A stretch of DNA of 30,664 nt from CANKHA01 sp040877285 (GCA_040877285.1 JBBDNZ010000065.1:1-30664), one strand, 5' to 3'; numbered from the stretch's first letter, positions 1-8,883 are shown. Program-made: numbers and translations. The notes: a model not told the origin generated them from the letters alone.

Positions 1-20
1 AAAACAACGCCAACCGGTAA

Positions 21-79
21 TCCATACACCCGTTAGTGTTTATGGATTCCGGGCTCGCCGCTTCGCGGCGCCCCGGAAT
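21..79. repeat. Composite double-hairpin intergenic repeat
   Basis: Two hairpins lie back to back. The first pairs TCCATACAC (21-29) with GTGTTTATGGA (36-46), with a two-base TT bulge. The second pairs ATTCCGGG (46-53) with CCCGGAAT (72-79) and has a perfect inner stem, CGCCGC (56-61) with GCGGCG (65-70), around a TTC loop. From memory, this two-part form resembles short palindromic repeats scattered between genes in Bradyrhizobium and relatives; I could not search for copies. It lies 60 bases past the stop of the minus-strand L,D-transpeptidase and could also stop its transcription, although no clear T-run follows. Confidence 0.7.
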
Positions 80-139
80 GACGAAGAGAAAAGAAGCATT
101 CGCCGTTTGAAAATCAAATCCGTCCGGCGCGGCCGGAAG

Positions 140-880
140 TTACCAGTGAAAACCCGGCTGCGTTCTGGCGCGGGGGCGCGCCGGCGGCGCGGAAGCGGGC
201 GGCTTCGGCGCTTGCGCGAGAGTTTGCGCGCCGGCGGTCTTTTCCGCCGGAGCCGGGGCAATATTCGCCGTTTCCGCCTCCAGCGGGCTTGCGGACGCGG
301 CAGGTTTTTCGGCGGCCTCAAGCGGTGCGGGTTCGGCCTCCGTCGCGGTCCCGATCTCCGCCGCCGATTCGATTTCCATCGTTGGCGCGATCCCGGCGGC
401 CATGAACGGCGGAGGCTTCGGCACCGGCTGGCCCGGCTCCCCGATGGCGTCGTTGGACACCACGATGCGGGTCTGCGCCATCCGGTTCTTCACCAGATCG
501 AAAAGCACCGCCGCGTCCCTCGGATGCAGGCGCACGCAGCCGTGCGAGGCCGGCCGGCCGAGCTGGGAAATTTCGATGGTGCCGTGCACGGCGTAGCCGC
601 GGTTGAAGAAGATGGAATAGGGCATCGGCGCGTTCTGATATTGGCGCGAGCGCCACTTGCGCGCCATCCAGGTCGGCCGGAACACGCCGCTGGGCGTGAC
701 GTAGCGGCCGCGGCCGGTGGAAATGACCCAATTGTAGCGCGCGCTGCCGTCCACCAGCACGGTCATGCGTTGCGAGGTTTTGCTGATATTGACCAAAATG
801 TCGGCGGCCGCCGGTCCGGACGCGGCCATAGCTAGACTCGAGGCCGCGCAAAGCGCTGCAACGGCAAGACCACGATGCAT
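140..880 (-). CDS. L,D-transpeptidase, YkuD domain, exported
   Basis: This is a periplasmic L,D-transpeptidase that would make 3-3 (mDAP-mDAP) peptidoglycan crosslinks or attach proteins to the wall. With the start at 880 the product is 246 residues and opens with a signal peptide (about 1-26, ending in an Ala-rich stretch). The YkuD domain covers about 27-145 and carries the catalytic signature: His99-Gly100, then SHGCVRLHP at 112-120 with nucleophile Cys115 and Arg117. From about residue 150 the chain is a low-complexity Ala/Pro/Glu tail that may span or bind the wall. An in-frame start at 970 is possible but would put 30 residues before the signal peptide, so 880 is preferred. The gene is divergent from mepA across 192 bases. 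Confidence 0.9.
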   Translation of the reverse strand: MHRGLAVAALCAASSLAMAASGPAAADILVNISKTSQRMTVLVDGSARYNWVISTGRGRYVTPSGVFRPTWMARKWRSRQYQNAPMPYSIFFNRGYAVHGTIEISQLGRPASHGCVRLHPRDAAVLFDLVKNRMAQTRIVVSNDAIGEPGQPVPKPPPFMAAGIAPTMEIESAAEIGTATEAEPAPLEAAEKPAASASPLEAETANIAPAPAEKTAGAQTLAQAPKPPASAPPARPRARTQPGFHW

Positions 881-1072
881 AAGCAGCCCCTGCGCGGAAC
901 CTGCATTAACCAAAAAGGCAGCATTGCTCCCCGACGCTTGCTTGTAAAGAATTGTCTTTGCAATCTTCACACCGCGACAAAGCGACCCAAGATGGAGTAA
1001 AAACCGCTCATTGCGTTATAAATTTTCCGCATTTCCGCGGCGATGCCGCATCCGTCCGGTTGGGGACACGAC
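881..1072. promoter_or_regulatory. Divergent promoter region, ldt / mepA
   Basis: These 192 bases separate the two divergent cell-wall genes and must hold both promoters. The stretch around 945-1030 is more AT-rich than its surroundings. I see no convincing -35/-10 pair at standard spacing on either strand and no strong operator-like palindrome. Confidence 0.35.
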
Positions 1073-2002
1073 ATGACGATGCCTGCGCTGATCCGTTGCC
1101 TGTTGGTCATGGCGCTTTGCGCGCCGGCTTCGGCCTGGGCGCAAATCGCCAAGGGAACGCTCGAGCTAAAGCCGTTGCCGCCGCTGGCCAACCCCAAGGA
1201 CCCGAAACTGCCGGCGAAGGAATTGTTCGGCCGCAAGGCGGCCGCGGCCCCGCTCGCCGCGCGCGCGATCGGCTTCTATGCCAAGGGGTGCCTCGCCGGC
1301 GCCTTGGCGCTGCCGGTCAACGGCAAGACCTGGCAGGTCATGCGCCTGTCGCGCAATCGCAACTGGGGCCATCCCACCCTGGTGAAGCTTATCGAGCGCG
1401 TTGCCGATTTGGGAGCGAAGGCCGGCTGGCCGGGCCTTCTCGTCGGGGATATTTCACAGCCGCGCGGCGGGCCGATGCTGACCGGGCATACCAGCCATCA
1501 GGTCGGCCTGGATGCCGACCTCTGGCTCACGCCCATGCCGAAGCGGGAACTGACCCGCCAGGAGCGGGAAGAGATGTCCGCGATCCAGACAGTGCGTGAC
1601 GATCGCCTGGACGTGAACCCCACCGTGTGGACGTCGCAGCACACCTCCATCATCAAAATCGCCGCCGAACAGCCGGAGGTCGCGCGCATCTTCGTCAATG
1701 CCGCGATCAAGAAGGCGCTCTGCCGCGACGCCGGAAAGGATCGGCGCTGGCTGTCGAAAGTGCGGCCCTACTACGGCCACGACTACCACTTCCACATTCG
1801 CATTCATTGCCCAAACGGCAGCGCGGATTGCGAGGCGCAAGCTTCCGTGCCTGCCGACGACGGTTGCGGCAAGGAACTCGCTTACTGGTTTTCCGATGCG
1901 ATTCTGCATCCGAAGCCGCCCAAGGTGCCGCCGAAGCCGAAGCCGCCGATCAAGCTCGCCGACCTGCCGGCGGCCTGCCGCACGGTTTTGACCGCGCCGT
2001 GA
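1073..2002 (+). CDS. mepA: Penicillin-insensitive murein endopeptidase MepA
   Basis: MepA is a periplasmic LAS-type metallo-endopeptidase. The E. coli enzyme cleaves D-Ala-mDAP and also mDAP-mDAP crosslinks. The 309-residue product has a signal peptide (about 1-24). The zinc site is complete: His142 and Asp149 in GHTSHQVGLDAD, then His236, His239 and His241 in YGHDYHFHIRIHCP. The spacing (7 between His and Asp; 3 and 2 among the last histidines) equals that of E. coli H113/D120 and H206/H209/H211. Paired cysteines (C73, C217, C246, C253, C265) suggest disulfides. The C-terminus has a Lys/Pro repeat (about 280-293). The start at 1073 is chosen because the signal peptide follows it directly; 1043 would add ten residues. 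The stop lies 3 bases from that of the convergent TauE-type gene. Confidence 0.95.
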   Translation: MTMPALIRCLLVMALCAPASAWAQIAKGTLELKPLPPLANPKDPKLPAKELFGRKAAAAPLAARAIGFYAKGCLAGALALPVNGKTWQVMRLSRNRNWGHPTLVKLIERVADLGAKAGWPGLLVGDISQPRGGPMLTGHTSHQVGLDADLWLTPMPKRELTRQEREEMSAIQTVRDDRLDVNPTVWTSQHTSIIKIAAEQPEVARIFVNAAIKKALCRDAGKDRRWLSKVRPYYGHDYHFHIRIHCPNGSADCEAQASVPADDGCGKELAYWFSDAILHPKPPKVPPKPKPPIKLADLPAACRTVLTAP

Positions 2003-2005
2003 CGC

Positions 2006-2755
2006 TCATACCAGCTTGAACGTGCGCGCAAGCTGCCACAGCGCCAGCGTGACGACGAGCAAGCCGACCAAAACCATGAGCACGCGGGCGGGCAGATGCC
2101 GCACGGCCCACCCGCCCAAGGGCGCGGCGATCACGCCGCCGACAATGAGCGCGATCAGGTTTTGCCAGGGCGCGATGCCCAATTCGATGAAGAAGGTGCT
2201 GGCGGCGGCGACCGTCACGAAGAATTCGGTGGTGTTCACCGAACCGACCGCGCGGCGCGGTGCCTGACCCGAGCCGATCAAGGTGGATGAAACGATCGGG
2301 CCCCATCCGCCGCCGCCGCTGGCGTCGAGAAAGCCGCCGATCACCCCGAGCGGCGGCGCCAGCCTAAACGGTGCATCCCGCCTCGGAATCTTACGCGCGG
2401 CCTTGAACAGGATAAAAATGCCGAGCGCGAGAAGATAGGCCGAGACATACGGTCTGATCGCCTGAGAATCCACGTTGGAAAGCACCCATGCTCCGATCAC
2501 CGCGCCGAGCACGCCACCGACGCCGAGCCGCGCGACGAGTCGCCAATCCACGTTGCGATGATAGACATGCGAGGTAGCTGAAGCAGCGGTGGTGAAGATT
2601 TCCGCCGTGTGAACGACCGCGCTGGCCTGCGCCACCGGAACTCCCATCGTCAGCAGCACCGACGTGGAAATGACCCCAAACGCCATGCCAAGCGCGCCAT
2701 CGATGAGCTGAGCGACGAAACCGAGCGCGCCCAGTAACAGATAGTCTGCCAGCAT
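2006..2755 (-). CDS. TauE/SafE family sulfite-type membrane permease
   Basis: This is a polytopic inner-membrane protein of the TauE/SafE (DUF81) family, whose members export or import small sulfur compounds such as sulfite or sulfoacetate. The 249-residue product is of normal family length. It shows two related halves, each opening with a Gly/Ala-rich helix: LGFVAQLIDGALGMAFG near residue 10, and GVIGGFLDASGGGGWGPI in the middle, a hallmark of the family. The start at 2755 is chosen because it opens directly into the first helix; the frame is open to 2944, but that extension is Arg/Cys-rich and not membrane-like. The substrate cannot be read from the sequence, and no taurine or sulfite genes are adjacent. 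It is divergent from modA. Confidence 0.88.
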   Translation of the reverse strand: MLADYLLLGALGFVAQLIDGALGMAFGVISTSVLLTMGVPVAQASAVVHTAEIFTTAASATSHVYHRNVDWRLVARLGVGGVLGAVIGAWVLSNVDSQAIRPYVSAYLLALGIFILFKAARKIPRRDAPFRLAPPLGVIGGFLDASGGGGWGPIVSSTLIGSGQAPRRAVGSVNTTEFFVTVAAASTFFIELGIAPWQNLIALIVGGVIAAPLGGWAVRHLPARVLMVLVGLLVVTLALWQLARTFKLV

Positions 2756-3164
2756 TCGTGGGTCCCTGTGAGCCGTGTCGCGGAGGTCGATCCGGCCGCT
2801 TTTGCATGCGGCCGCGACCGCCGTTTGCACTGCCGGCGGGGACAGGACGACTACACAACACCGGCAAGCCCGACAAGATGAGAAGCGCAATAAGCAATAA
2901 ATGCTGCCCGCAATGGCAAGGCGCTTGCGGAATCGCTCTGCCAATTTCAGGGCGCTTGGAAAATTTTTCTGCCCGCCGGCGTGGCCTTCGATCTGCCGCT
3001 ATGCTCCTGCGGCCGGATTTGCTAATATGCATCAACGACATGCGGCGCGCCGTGCGCGCGGCGCAGGCATCCCGAACGGCGGTTCGCGGGTGGTCGCCTC
3101 CCGGCCTAATCCGAATAACGTCTGCGGGCACGGCTTTTTGCGGCCCGCTGCAAGAAAGACCGCG
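2756..3164. other. Gene-free interval between TauE-type gene and modA
   Basis: These 409 bases hold the promoters of two divergent genes. I find no gene: the open frames here have Arg/Cys/Pro-rich, unconvincing products. I looked for a ModE/Mo-box-type palindrome (CGnTATATA-N6-TATATnnCG-like) that would fit molybdate control of modABC and saw none. A short AT-rich patch near 3005-3040 (with TTGCTAATATGC) is the likeliest promoter area for modA, but I cannot assign boxes. Confidence 0.3.
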
Positions 3165-3950
3165 ATGATGCGACGACTTCTCGTCCCGCTTGCCGCCTTA
3201 TTCGCGCTGAACGCGCTTGGCGCGCCTTCCGCCGCCCAGCATCAAACCATCGTCGTCTTTGCCGCCGCGTCGGCCAAGAACGCGTTCGACGACATAGGCG
3301 CGGCCTTCATGCGCAAGGCGGGCATCAAAGTTGTGGCGAGCTATGCGGCGAGTTCCGCCCTCATCAAACAGATCGAGCAAGGTGCGCCGGCCGACGTCTA
3401 TCTCTCCGCCGACCGCGACTGGATGGACTACGCTTCGGAACGCAAGCTGGTGCAGGCGGGAACGCGCGCCGATCTGCTCGGCAACCGGCTCGTGCTGATC
3501 GCACCCAGGAATGTGGCGGTGGAAAACGCGATCATCGACAAAAATCTTGATTTGGCGCGACTCTCCGGCGGTGGGCGCATCGTCATCGGCGACGTGCGCG
3601 CAGTGCCCGCCGGCAAATACGCCAAGGCGGCGCTTGCGAATCTCGGGCTATGGTCCGCGGTGGAGAAGAAGCTCGCGATGACCGAGAACGTCCGGGTGGC
3701 GCTGGCGCTGGTGGCGCGCGGCGAGGCGCCGCTTGGCATCGTCTACGAAACGGACGCCAAGGCGGAGCCGGCCGTCAAAGTGATCGGCATATTCCCATCC
3801 CAATCACATCCTGCCATTGTCTATCCGGTGGCGCTGACCGCGGCGGCAAAGCCCGAAGCGGCATCGTTTCTCGCTTTCCTGCGATCGCAGGAGGCAAAGT
3901 CGATCTTCGAGCGTTACGGCTTCTCTTTCCTGCCGGAGGCGCGACCGTGA
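3165..3950 (+). CDS. modA: Molybdate ABC transporter substrate-binding protein ModA
   Basis: ModA is the periplasmic molybdate/tungstate-binding protein that delivers the oxyanion to ModB. The 261-residue product starts with a signal peptide (about 1-24, cleavage near PSAAQ). Family blocks are clear: FAAASAKNAFDDI at the mature N-terminus, where the first Ser helps hold the oxyanion, then SYAASSALIKQIEQGAPADVYLS with the second binding Ser. NRLVLIAP follows, and the YETDA segment lies before the C-terminal helices. Two adjacent ATGs (3165, 3168) are possible. The frame is open back to 2901, but that leader is not signal-like. It is the first gene of modABC, with 9 bases before modB. Confidence 0.95.
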   Translation: MMRRLLVPLAALFALNALGAPSAAQHQTIVVFAAASAKNAFDDIGAAFMRKAGIKVVASYAASSALIKQIEQGAPADVYLSADRDWMDYASERKLVQAGTRADLLGNRLVLIAPRNVAVENAIIDKNLDLARLSGGGRIVIGDVRAVPAGKYAKAALANLGLWSAVEKKLAMTENVRVALALVARGEAPLGIVYETDAKAEPAVKVIGIFPSQSHPAIVYPVALTAAAKPEAASFLAFLRSQEAKSIFERYGFSFLPEARP

Positions 3951-3959
3951 GCACGGCCG

Positions 3960-4655
3960 ATGCTTGATCTCAGCTCCGACGAATGGATTGCGGTTCAATT
4001 GTCGTTGCGCATCGCGGTCGTCGCGACGCTGGTAGCCCTGCCTTTCGGCATCGCCATCGCCTGGCTGCTCGCGCGCAAGAATTTCTGGGGCAAGGCGCTA
4101 CTCGACGGGCTCGTGCATCTGCCGCTTGTCCTGCCGCCGGTCGTGACCGGCTACCTGCTGCTGATTTCATTCGGCCGCAAAGGCCCGATCGGCGGCTTTT
4201 TCGCCGACGCCTTCGGCGTCGTCTTCTCCTTCCGTTGGACCGGCGCCGCCTTGGCCTGCGGCGTCATGGGCTTTCCGCTGCTGGTGCGCGCGATCAGGCT
4301 GTCGTTCGAGTCCGTCGACCGGCGACTGGAGCAGGCGGCCGCGACGCTCGGCGCCAACCGCGCTTGGGCTTTTGTGACCGTCACGCTGCCGCTGGCGCTT
4401 CCCGGCATCATCGCCGGCATGGTGCTTTGCTTTGCAAGAGCGCTGGGCGAGTTCGGCGCCACCATTACCTTCGTCTCGAACATCCCCGGCGAGACACAAA
4501 CGATTTCGGCGGCGATCTATACCTTCATGCAAGTGCCGGGCGGCGACGCGGCGGCGGGACGGCTCGTCGTCGTTGCAATCGTCATCGCGCTCGCCGCGCT
4601 GATCGCATCCGAATGGCTGGCGCGCCGCGCCGGCACTCGCTTCCACGGAGACTGA
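3960..4655 (+). CDS. modB: Molybdate ABC transporter permease ModB
   Basis: ModB forms the membrane channel of the molybdate importer as a homodimer. The 231-residue product is of normal length and has several hydrophobic helices. It carries the EAA-type coupling loop (about 123-150, EQAAATLGANRAWAF and on) that docks to the ATPase. The segment after it, GEFGATITFVSNIPGETQT, is highly typical of ModB/CysTW permeases. It begins 9 bases after modA and ends one base before the modC start, so the three genes are almost certainly one transcript. Confidence 0.95.
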   Translation: MLDLSSDEWIAVQLSLRIAVVATLVALPFGIAIAWLLARKNFWGKALLDGLVHLPLVLPPVVTGYLLLISFGRKGPIGGFFADAFGVVFSFRWTGAALACGVMGFPLLVRAIRLSFESVDRRLEQAAATLGANRAWAFVTVTLPLALPGIIAGMVLCFARALGEFGATITFVSNIPGETQTISAAIYTFMQVPGGDAAAGRLVVVAIVIALAALIASEWLARRAGTRFHGD

Positions 4656-4656
4656 C

Positions 4657-5337
4657 ATGCTTTCGGTGGACGTGGAAAAGCGCTTCGGCGACTTCTCACT
4701 TACTGCAAAGTTCGAAACGGGAAGCGGCGCGACCGCTTTGTTCGGCCCTTCCGGCGCGGGCAAGACCACGCTGGTCAACCTGATCGCCGGCCTCGTGACG
4801 CCCGATCGCGGCCGCATTGCCCTTGACGACACGGTGCTGTTCGATTCCACGGCGCGGATCGACGTGCCGGCGCACCGCCGCCGCGTCGGTTACGTCTTTC
4901 AGGAAGACCGGCTGTTTCCCCACCTCAATGTCCTCCACAACCTGATGTACGGTCATTGGATGAGCGGACGGCGTGCCGATACCGCGGAACGAGACCGTAT
5001 CATCGACTTGCTCGACATCCGGCCGCTGCTGGACCGCCGCCCCGGCAAACTTTCCGGCGGTGAGCGTCAGCGCGTCGCCATCGGCCGCGCGCTGCTCAGG
5101 GGCCCGCGTCTGCTCTTGCTCGACGAGCCGCTCGTCTCGCTCGATGCGCGGCGCAAGGCGGAAATTTTTCCCTATCTCGAAAGGTTGCGCGACGAGGCTC
5201 GGGTGCCGATGGTCTATGTCAGCCATCAGGCCGCCGAAGTCAGGCGCATCGCCACCTCGGTGGTGTGGCTCGACGATGGGCGCGTCAAAGCAGTTCGCGG
5301 CATCGAATTTCTCGATGCCATGCGCGCGATAGGCTGA
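4657..5337 (+). CDS. modC: Molybdate ABC transporter ATPase ModC, short form without Mop domain
   Basis: ModC is the ATPase that drives molybdate import. All nucleotide-site motifs are present: Walker A GPSGAGKTT (30-38), Q-loop Gln82, signature LSGGE (132-136), Walker B ending Asp156-Glu157, D-loop SLD (161-163) and switch His190. At 226 residues it is only the ATPase domain. Classical ModC proteins run to about 350 residues because a C-terminal Mop/TOBE domain binds molybdate and gives feedback inhibition; that part is absent. A stop codon follows cleanly, with the next gene 6 bases on, so this looks like a true short form and not a broken gene. Import should then lack this feedback. Confidence 0.92.
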   Translation: MLSVDVEKRFGDFSLTAKFETGSGATALFGPSGAGKTTLVNLIAGLVTPDRGRIALDDTVLFDSTARIDVPAHRRRVGYVFQEDRLFPHLNVLHNLMYGHWMSGRRADTAERDRIIDLLDIRPLLDRRPGKLSGGERQRVAIGRALLRGPRLLLLDEPLVSLDARRKAEIFPYLERLRDEARVPMVYVSHQAAEVRRIATSVVWLDDGRVKAVRGIEFLDAMRAIG

Positions 5338-5343
5338 ACCGGC

Positions 5344-6141
5344 ATGTTCCCGCCGTCACGCATCGTCTGCCTGACCGAGGAAACCGTGGAGACGCTCTAT
5401 CTCCTCGGCGAGGATCGCCGCATTGTCGGCGTGTCCGGCTATGCGGTGCGGCCGCCACAGGTGAGGAAGGAGAAGCCGCGTGTCTCGGCGTTTATTTCCG
5501 CGGACGTGCCAAAAATACTCGCGCTTGAACCCGACCTCGTTCTCACTTTTTCCGACCTCCAGGCCGACATTGTCGCGGAACTGGTCCGGCACAATGTCAC
5601 GGTCCACGCGTTCAACCAGCGCGACGTCGCCGGCATTCTCGACATGATCCGCACCCTCGGCGCGCTCGTCGGCGCGGCGGAAAAGGCCGATGCGCTGGCC
5701 GCCGCGCTGGCGCTGAGGCTGGAAGCGGCGCAGGCGCGCGCCTCGCGTCTGCCCCGCCGTCCGCGCGTCTATTTCGAGGAGTGGGACGAGCCGATGATCT
5801 CCGGCATCGGCTGGGTGTCGGAATTGATCGAAGCGGCGGGCGGCATCGAAACTTTTCCCGCGCTCGCCGCGCGCAAGAACGCCAAGGACCGCATCGTCTC
5901 CGCCGCCGACGTAATCGCGGCCAAGCCGGACATCATCGTCGGCTCCTGGTGCGGCAAGAAATTCGTGCCGGAGAAGGTCAAGGCGCGGCCGGGCTTCGAC
6001 GCCGTTCCCGCCGTCCGCGACGGCTGGCTGCGGGAGGTCAAGTCAACCTTGATCCTTCAGCCGGGACCCGCGGCGCTTACCGACGGTCTCGACGCGCTTG
6101 CCGGCATTATCGAGGAATGGTCGGCGGCGCAGGCTGCGTAG
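5344..6141 (+). CDS. BtuF/FecB-fold substrate-binding protein without signal peptide
   Basis: The 265-residue product has the periplasmic-binding fold of PF01497/COG0614 (BtuF, FecB, FhuD). It shows RIVCLTEETVETLYLLGE at the N-terminus, the LALEPDLVLTFSDLQ block near residue 60 and the connecting helix region near 95-130. A GSWCGKKF motif with a single conserved-looking Cys is near residue 203, and LQPGPAALTDGLDAL closes the domain. It has no signal peptide, and none can be hidden upstream: the codon three before the ATG is the in-frame modC stop, with no other start between. The protein should therefore stay in the cytoplasm. It starts 6 bases after modC, so it is probably co-transcribed with modABC. 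Similar proteins are usually named cobalamin-binding protein, but I know of no demonstrated function. Confidence 0.82.
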   Translation: MFPPSRIVCLTEETVETLYLLGEDRRIVGVSGYAVRPPQVRKEKPRVSAFISADVPKILALEPDLVLTFSDLQADIVAELVRHNVTVHAFNQRDVAGILDMIRTLGALVGAAEKADALAAALALRLEAAQARASRLPRRPRVYFEEWDEPMISGIGWVSELIEAAGGIETFPALAARKNAKDRIVSAADVIAAKPDIIVGSWCGKKFVPEKVKARPGFDAVPAVRDGWLREVKSTLILQPGPAALTDGLDALAGIIEEWSAAQAA

Positions 6142-6144
6142 TCA

Positions 6145-7020
6145 CTAGCCGCGGCGGCGCCAGCTTTCGCTGCCGGGGAGAGGGCGGCTCTCGAAGGGGC
6201 TTGGATTGGGCGAAAGAACATCGGCGAGATACTCGAGCGCCTCGATCAGCGCCGGGCCGCCGCACAGGCTGTATTTGGCCGGCAAGGCGATGCGCCGATC
6301 CGCCGGATAGAGCGAGCGAACCGCCGGGTGGGTGAAGTACAGCGCGCCCTGATCCTCCGCCTGCACGGGCGGATCCTTGAGCACCAGAAGGTCGGGACGC
6401 AGCATCAAGAGCTGTTCCAGGGAGACGTAGCCGCCGAGCCCCTGCGGCGCGCCTGGAGGCGGACGCAAGCCCGCCTCGGCCAGCAGCGTCGCCGTCAGGC
6501 TTGCCGAGCCGTCCACATAGCCGCCGCGCTCGACCACCAGTGCTGTTTTCGATATGCCGCGCGCCACCGCAGCAAGGCGCGCGCGCGCCTCGTCGAGCGC
6601 GCGCAGCATGATCTCTCCCCGTTCCGGATGACCAAGCAAAGCGGCTATGGCGCGGATTTGCGTCTGTGCCGCCGCGATATCGGTGACGATGCCGACCTCG
6701 AAAACGGGGACACCATGCGCGGTCAGCATGCGGCGCGTTTCCTGCCGGTCGCTGGGGCCGACCAGCACCAGATCGGGCTCAAGCGCGATCGTGCTCTCCG
6801 CGCTCCAATCCAGTATGCGAAACTGGCGCGCCTGTTCCGCCACGACCGACAGGATCGGATCCTTGGCGTAGGGCGAGAGCGCCGCGATCTGAGCGCTGTC
6901 GGCCAGCGCCACCACCAATTGATCGGCGCAAAGGTTAAACGAGACGAGGCGGCGCGGCGCTTCGGCCTGCGCCGGCGCAAGCGTTATTAAGAACAGCCAT
7001 GTCGCCGCGAGCTTTCGCAT
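6145..7020 (-). CDS. Periplasmic iron-complex/cobalamin-type substrate-binding protein
   Basis: This is the binding protein (PF01497 family) of the importer encoded by the two genes on its other side. The 291-residue product has a signal peptide (about 1-19, ending PAQA). SFNLCADQLVVALAD follows at the mature N-terminus, typical of alphaproteobacterial members, then the ALEPDLVLVGPSD block, the long linking helix (about 115-145) and a second lobe with LLMLRPDLLVLKDPP. The ligand could be a siderophore, haem or a corrinoid; nothing in the sequence decides this, and no TonB receptor gene is in the window. It is divergent from the permease across 54 bases. Its stop lies 3 bases from that of the signal-less relative, so two members of one family meet tail to tail. 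Confidence 0.85.
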   Translation of the reverse strand: MRKLAATWLFLITLAPAQAEAPRRLVSFNLCADQLVVALADSAQIAALSPYAKDPILSVVAEQARQFRILDWSAESTIALEPDLVLVGPSDRQETRRMLTAHGVPVFEVGIVTDIAAAQTQIRAIAALLGHPERGEIMLRALDEARARLAAVARGISKTALVVERGGYVDGSASLTATLLAEAGLRPPPGAPQGLGGYVSLEQLLMLRPDLLVLKDPPVQAEDQGALYFTHPAVRSLYPADRRIALPAKYSLCGGPALIEALEYLADVLSPNPSPFESRPLPGSESWRRRG

Positions 7021-7074
7021 TGCTATTCCCCGGACTCTTTGCTTAGCACAGTCGCGCCATCCAATCAGGGCACC

Positions 7075-8087
7075 ATGGACGAAGCAAATCGCGGAAATTC
7101 AAGGCTTAACGTGGCGCTTGGGGCTCTGGTCGCGGTGCTGGCCCTCCTTTCTTTAATGGCGGGCCCGGCAGCTTTGTCGCCCCGAGCCGTGATGGCGGCG
7201 CTTGTGGACGGCGACGGCATCCCCGGCATCATCGTGCGCGACATCCGCCTGCCACGCACCCTGCTGGCGGGCCTGATCGGGGCAACCTTCGGCCTCACCG
7301 GCGCGGCCCTGCAGGGCCTTTTGCGCAATCCGCTGGCCGAGCCCGCCCTGTTCGGGGCGCCGCAGGCGGCGGCGGCCTGCGCCTCCCTGGTGATCGCCTT
7401 TGGGCTGGCGGGCGCAACTTCCTTCGCCGTGCCGCTGGCCGGCATCGCGGGCACTCTGGTGGCGATCGGCAGCCTGCTTGCCATCGCCGGCCGCCGGGCG
7501 AGCCTGACGGTGACCATGCTCGCGGGCCTCGCGCTGGCCAGCTTTGGCGGCGCGGCAATCGCACTCATCCTTAATCTCGCTCCCAATCCTCACGTCGCTC
7601 TCGAAATCGCCTTCTGGCTGCTCGGCTCGCTGCAAGACCGCAGCTACGACCACCTCGCCATCGCCCTGCCCTTCATGATCGGAAGCTGGGTCATGCTCGG
7701 CATGACGGCGGGCGCGTTCCGCGCTTTGACGCTGGGCGAGGATGCCGCCGCCTCGCTCGGCGTGAATATCAACCGCACGCGCCAAGCGGTGGTGGTGGGG
7801 ACGGCGTTCGGCATCGGCGCCTGCGTTGCAATCGCCGGAGCCATCAGCTTCGTCGGCCTTGTCGCGCCCCATCTCGTGCGGCGCGCCGTGGGCTCGGATC
7901 CGGCGCGGGGGATGCTGCCGGCGGCGCTCACAGGCGCCGCCCTGGTGCTGGCCGCCGATATCGGAGTGCGGCTCGTGCCCGGCCCGGTCGAGATCAAGCT
8001 CGGCGTCGTCACCGCCATGATCGGCGTGCCGTTCTTCCTCGCCATGATCTTTTCCGAGCGGCGGCTATTGGAAGGAAATCCCGCCTC

Positions 8088-8091
<4 letters not shown>
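7075..8091 (+). CDS. FecCD-family ABC permease
   Basis: This is the inner-membrane permease of a type II (BtuCD/FecCD-like) importer for iron complexes or vitamin B12. The 338-residue product has about ten hydrophobic helices. Family blocks are DIRLPRTLLAGLIGA and LQGLLRNPLAEP near residues 55-90, the GAISFVGLVAPHLVR segment that includes the ATPase-contact region, and the C-terminal VVTAMIGVPFFL. The start at 7075 is chosen because it is an ATG with a CAGGG-type ribosome site just upstream; the frame could begin at a TTG at 7039. The ATPase gene overlaps its end by 4 bases (ATGA), showing translational coupling. Confidence 0.9.
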
Positions 8092-8873
<782 letters not shown>

Positions 8874-8883
8874 CGCACGTTCA

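Noticed and set aside
2901..3164. 88-residue N-terminal extension of ModA
   Set aside because: The ATG at 3165 opens directly into a good signal peptide; the extension would bury it.
2756..3164. ModE/Mo-box operator upstream of modA
   Set aside because: I searched by eye for the AT-rich palindrome and found only unpaired fragments such as TAATATGC.
2758..3168. Small plus-strand frame in the TauE-modA gap
   Set aside because: The product is Cys/Arg/Pro-rich with no motif, and its end overlaps the modA start without a plausible ribosome site.
7021..7074. Cobalamin riboswitch ahead of the FecCD-type importer
   Set aside because: The divergent gap is only 54 bases, too short for that RNA, and shows no B12-box. 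Vitamin B12 as ligand is therefore not supported by a riboswitch.
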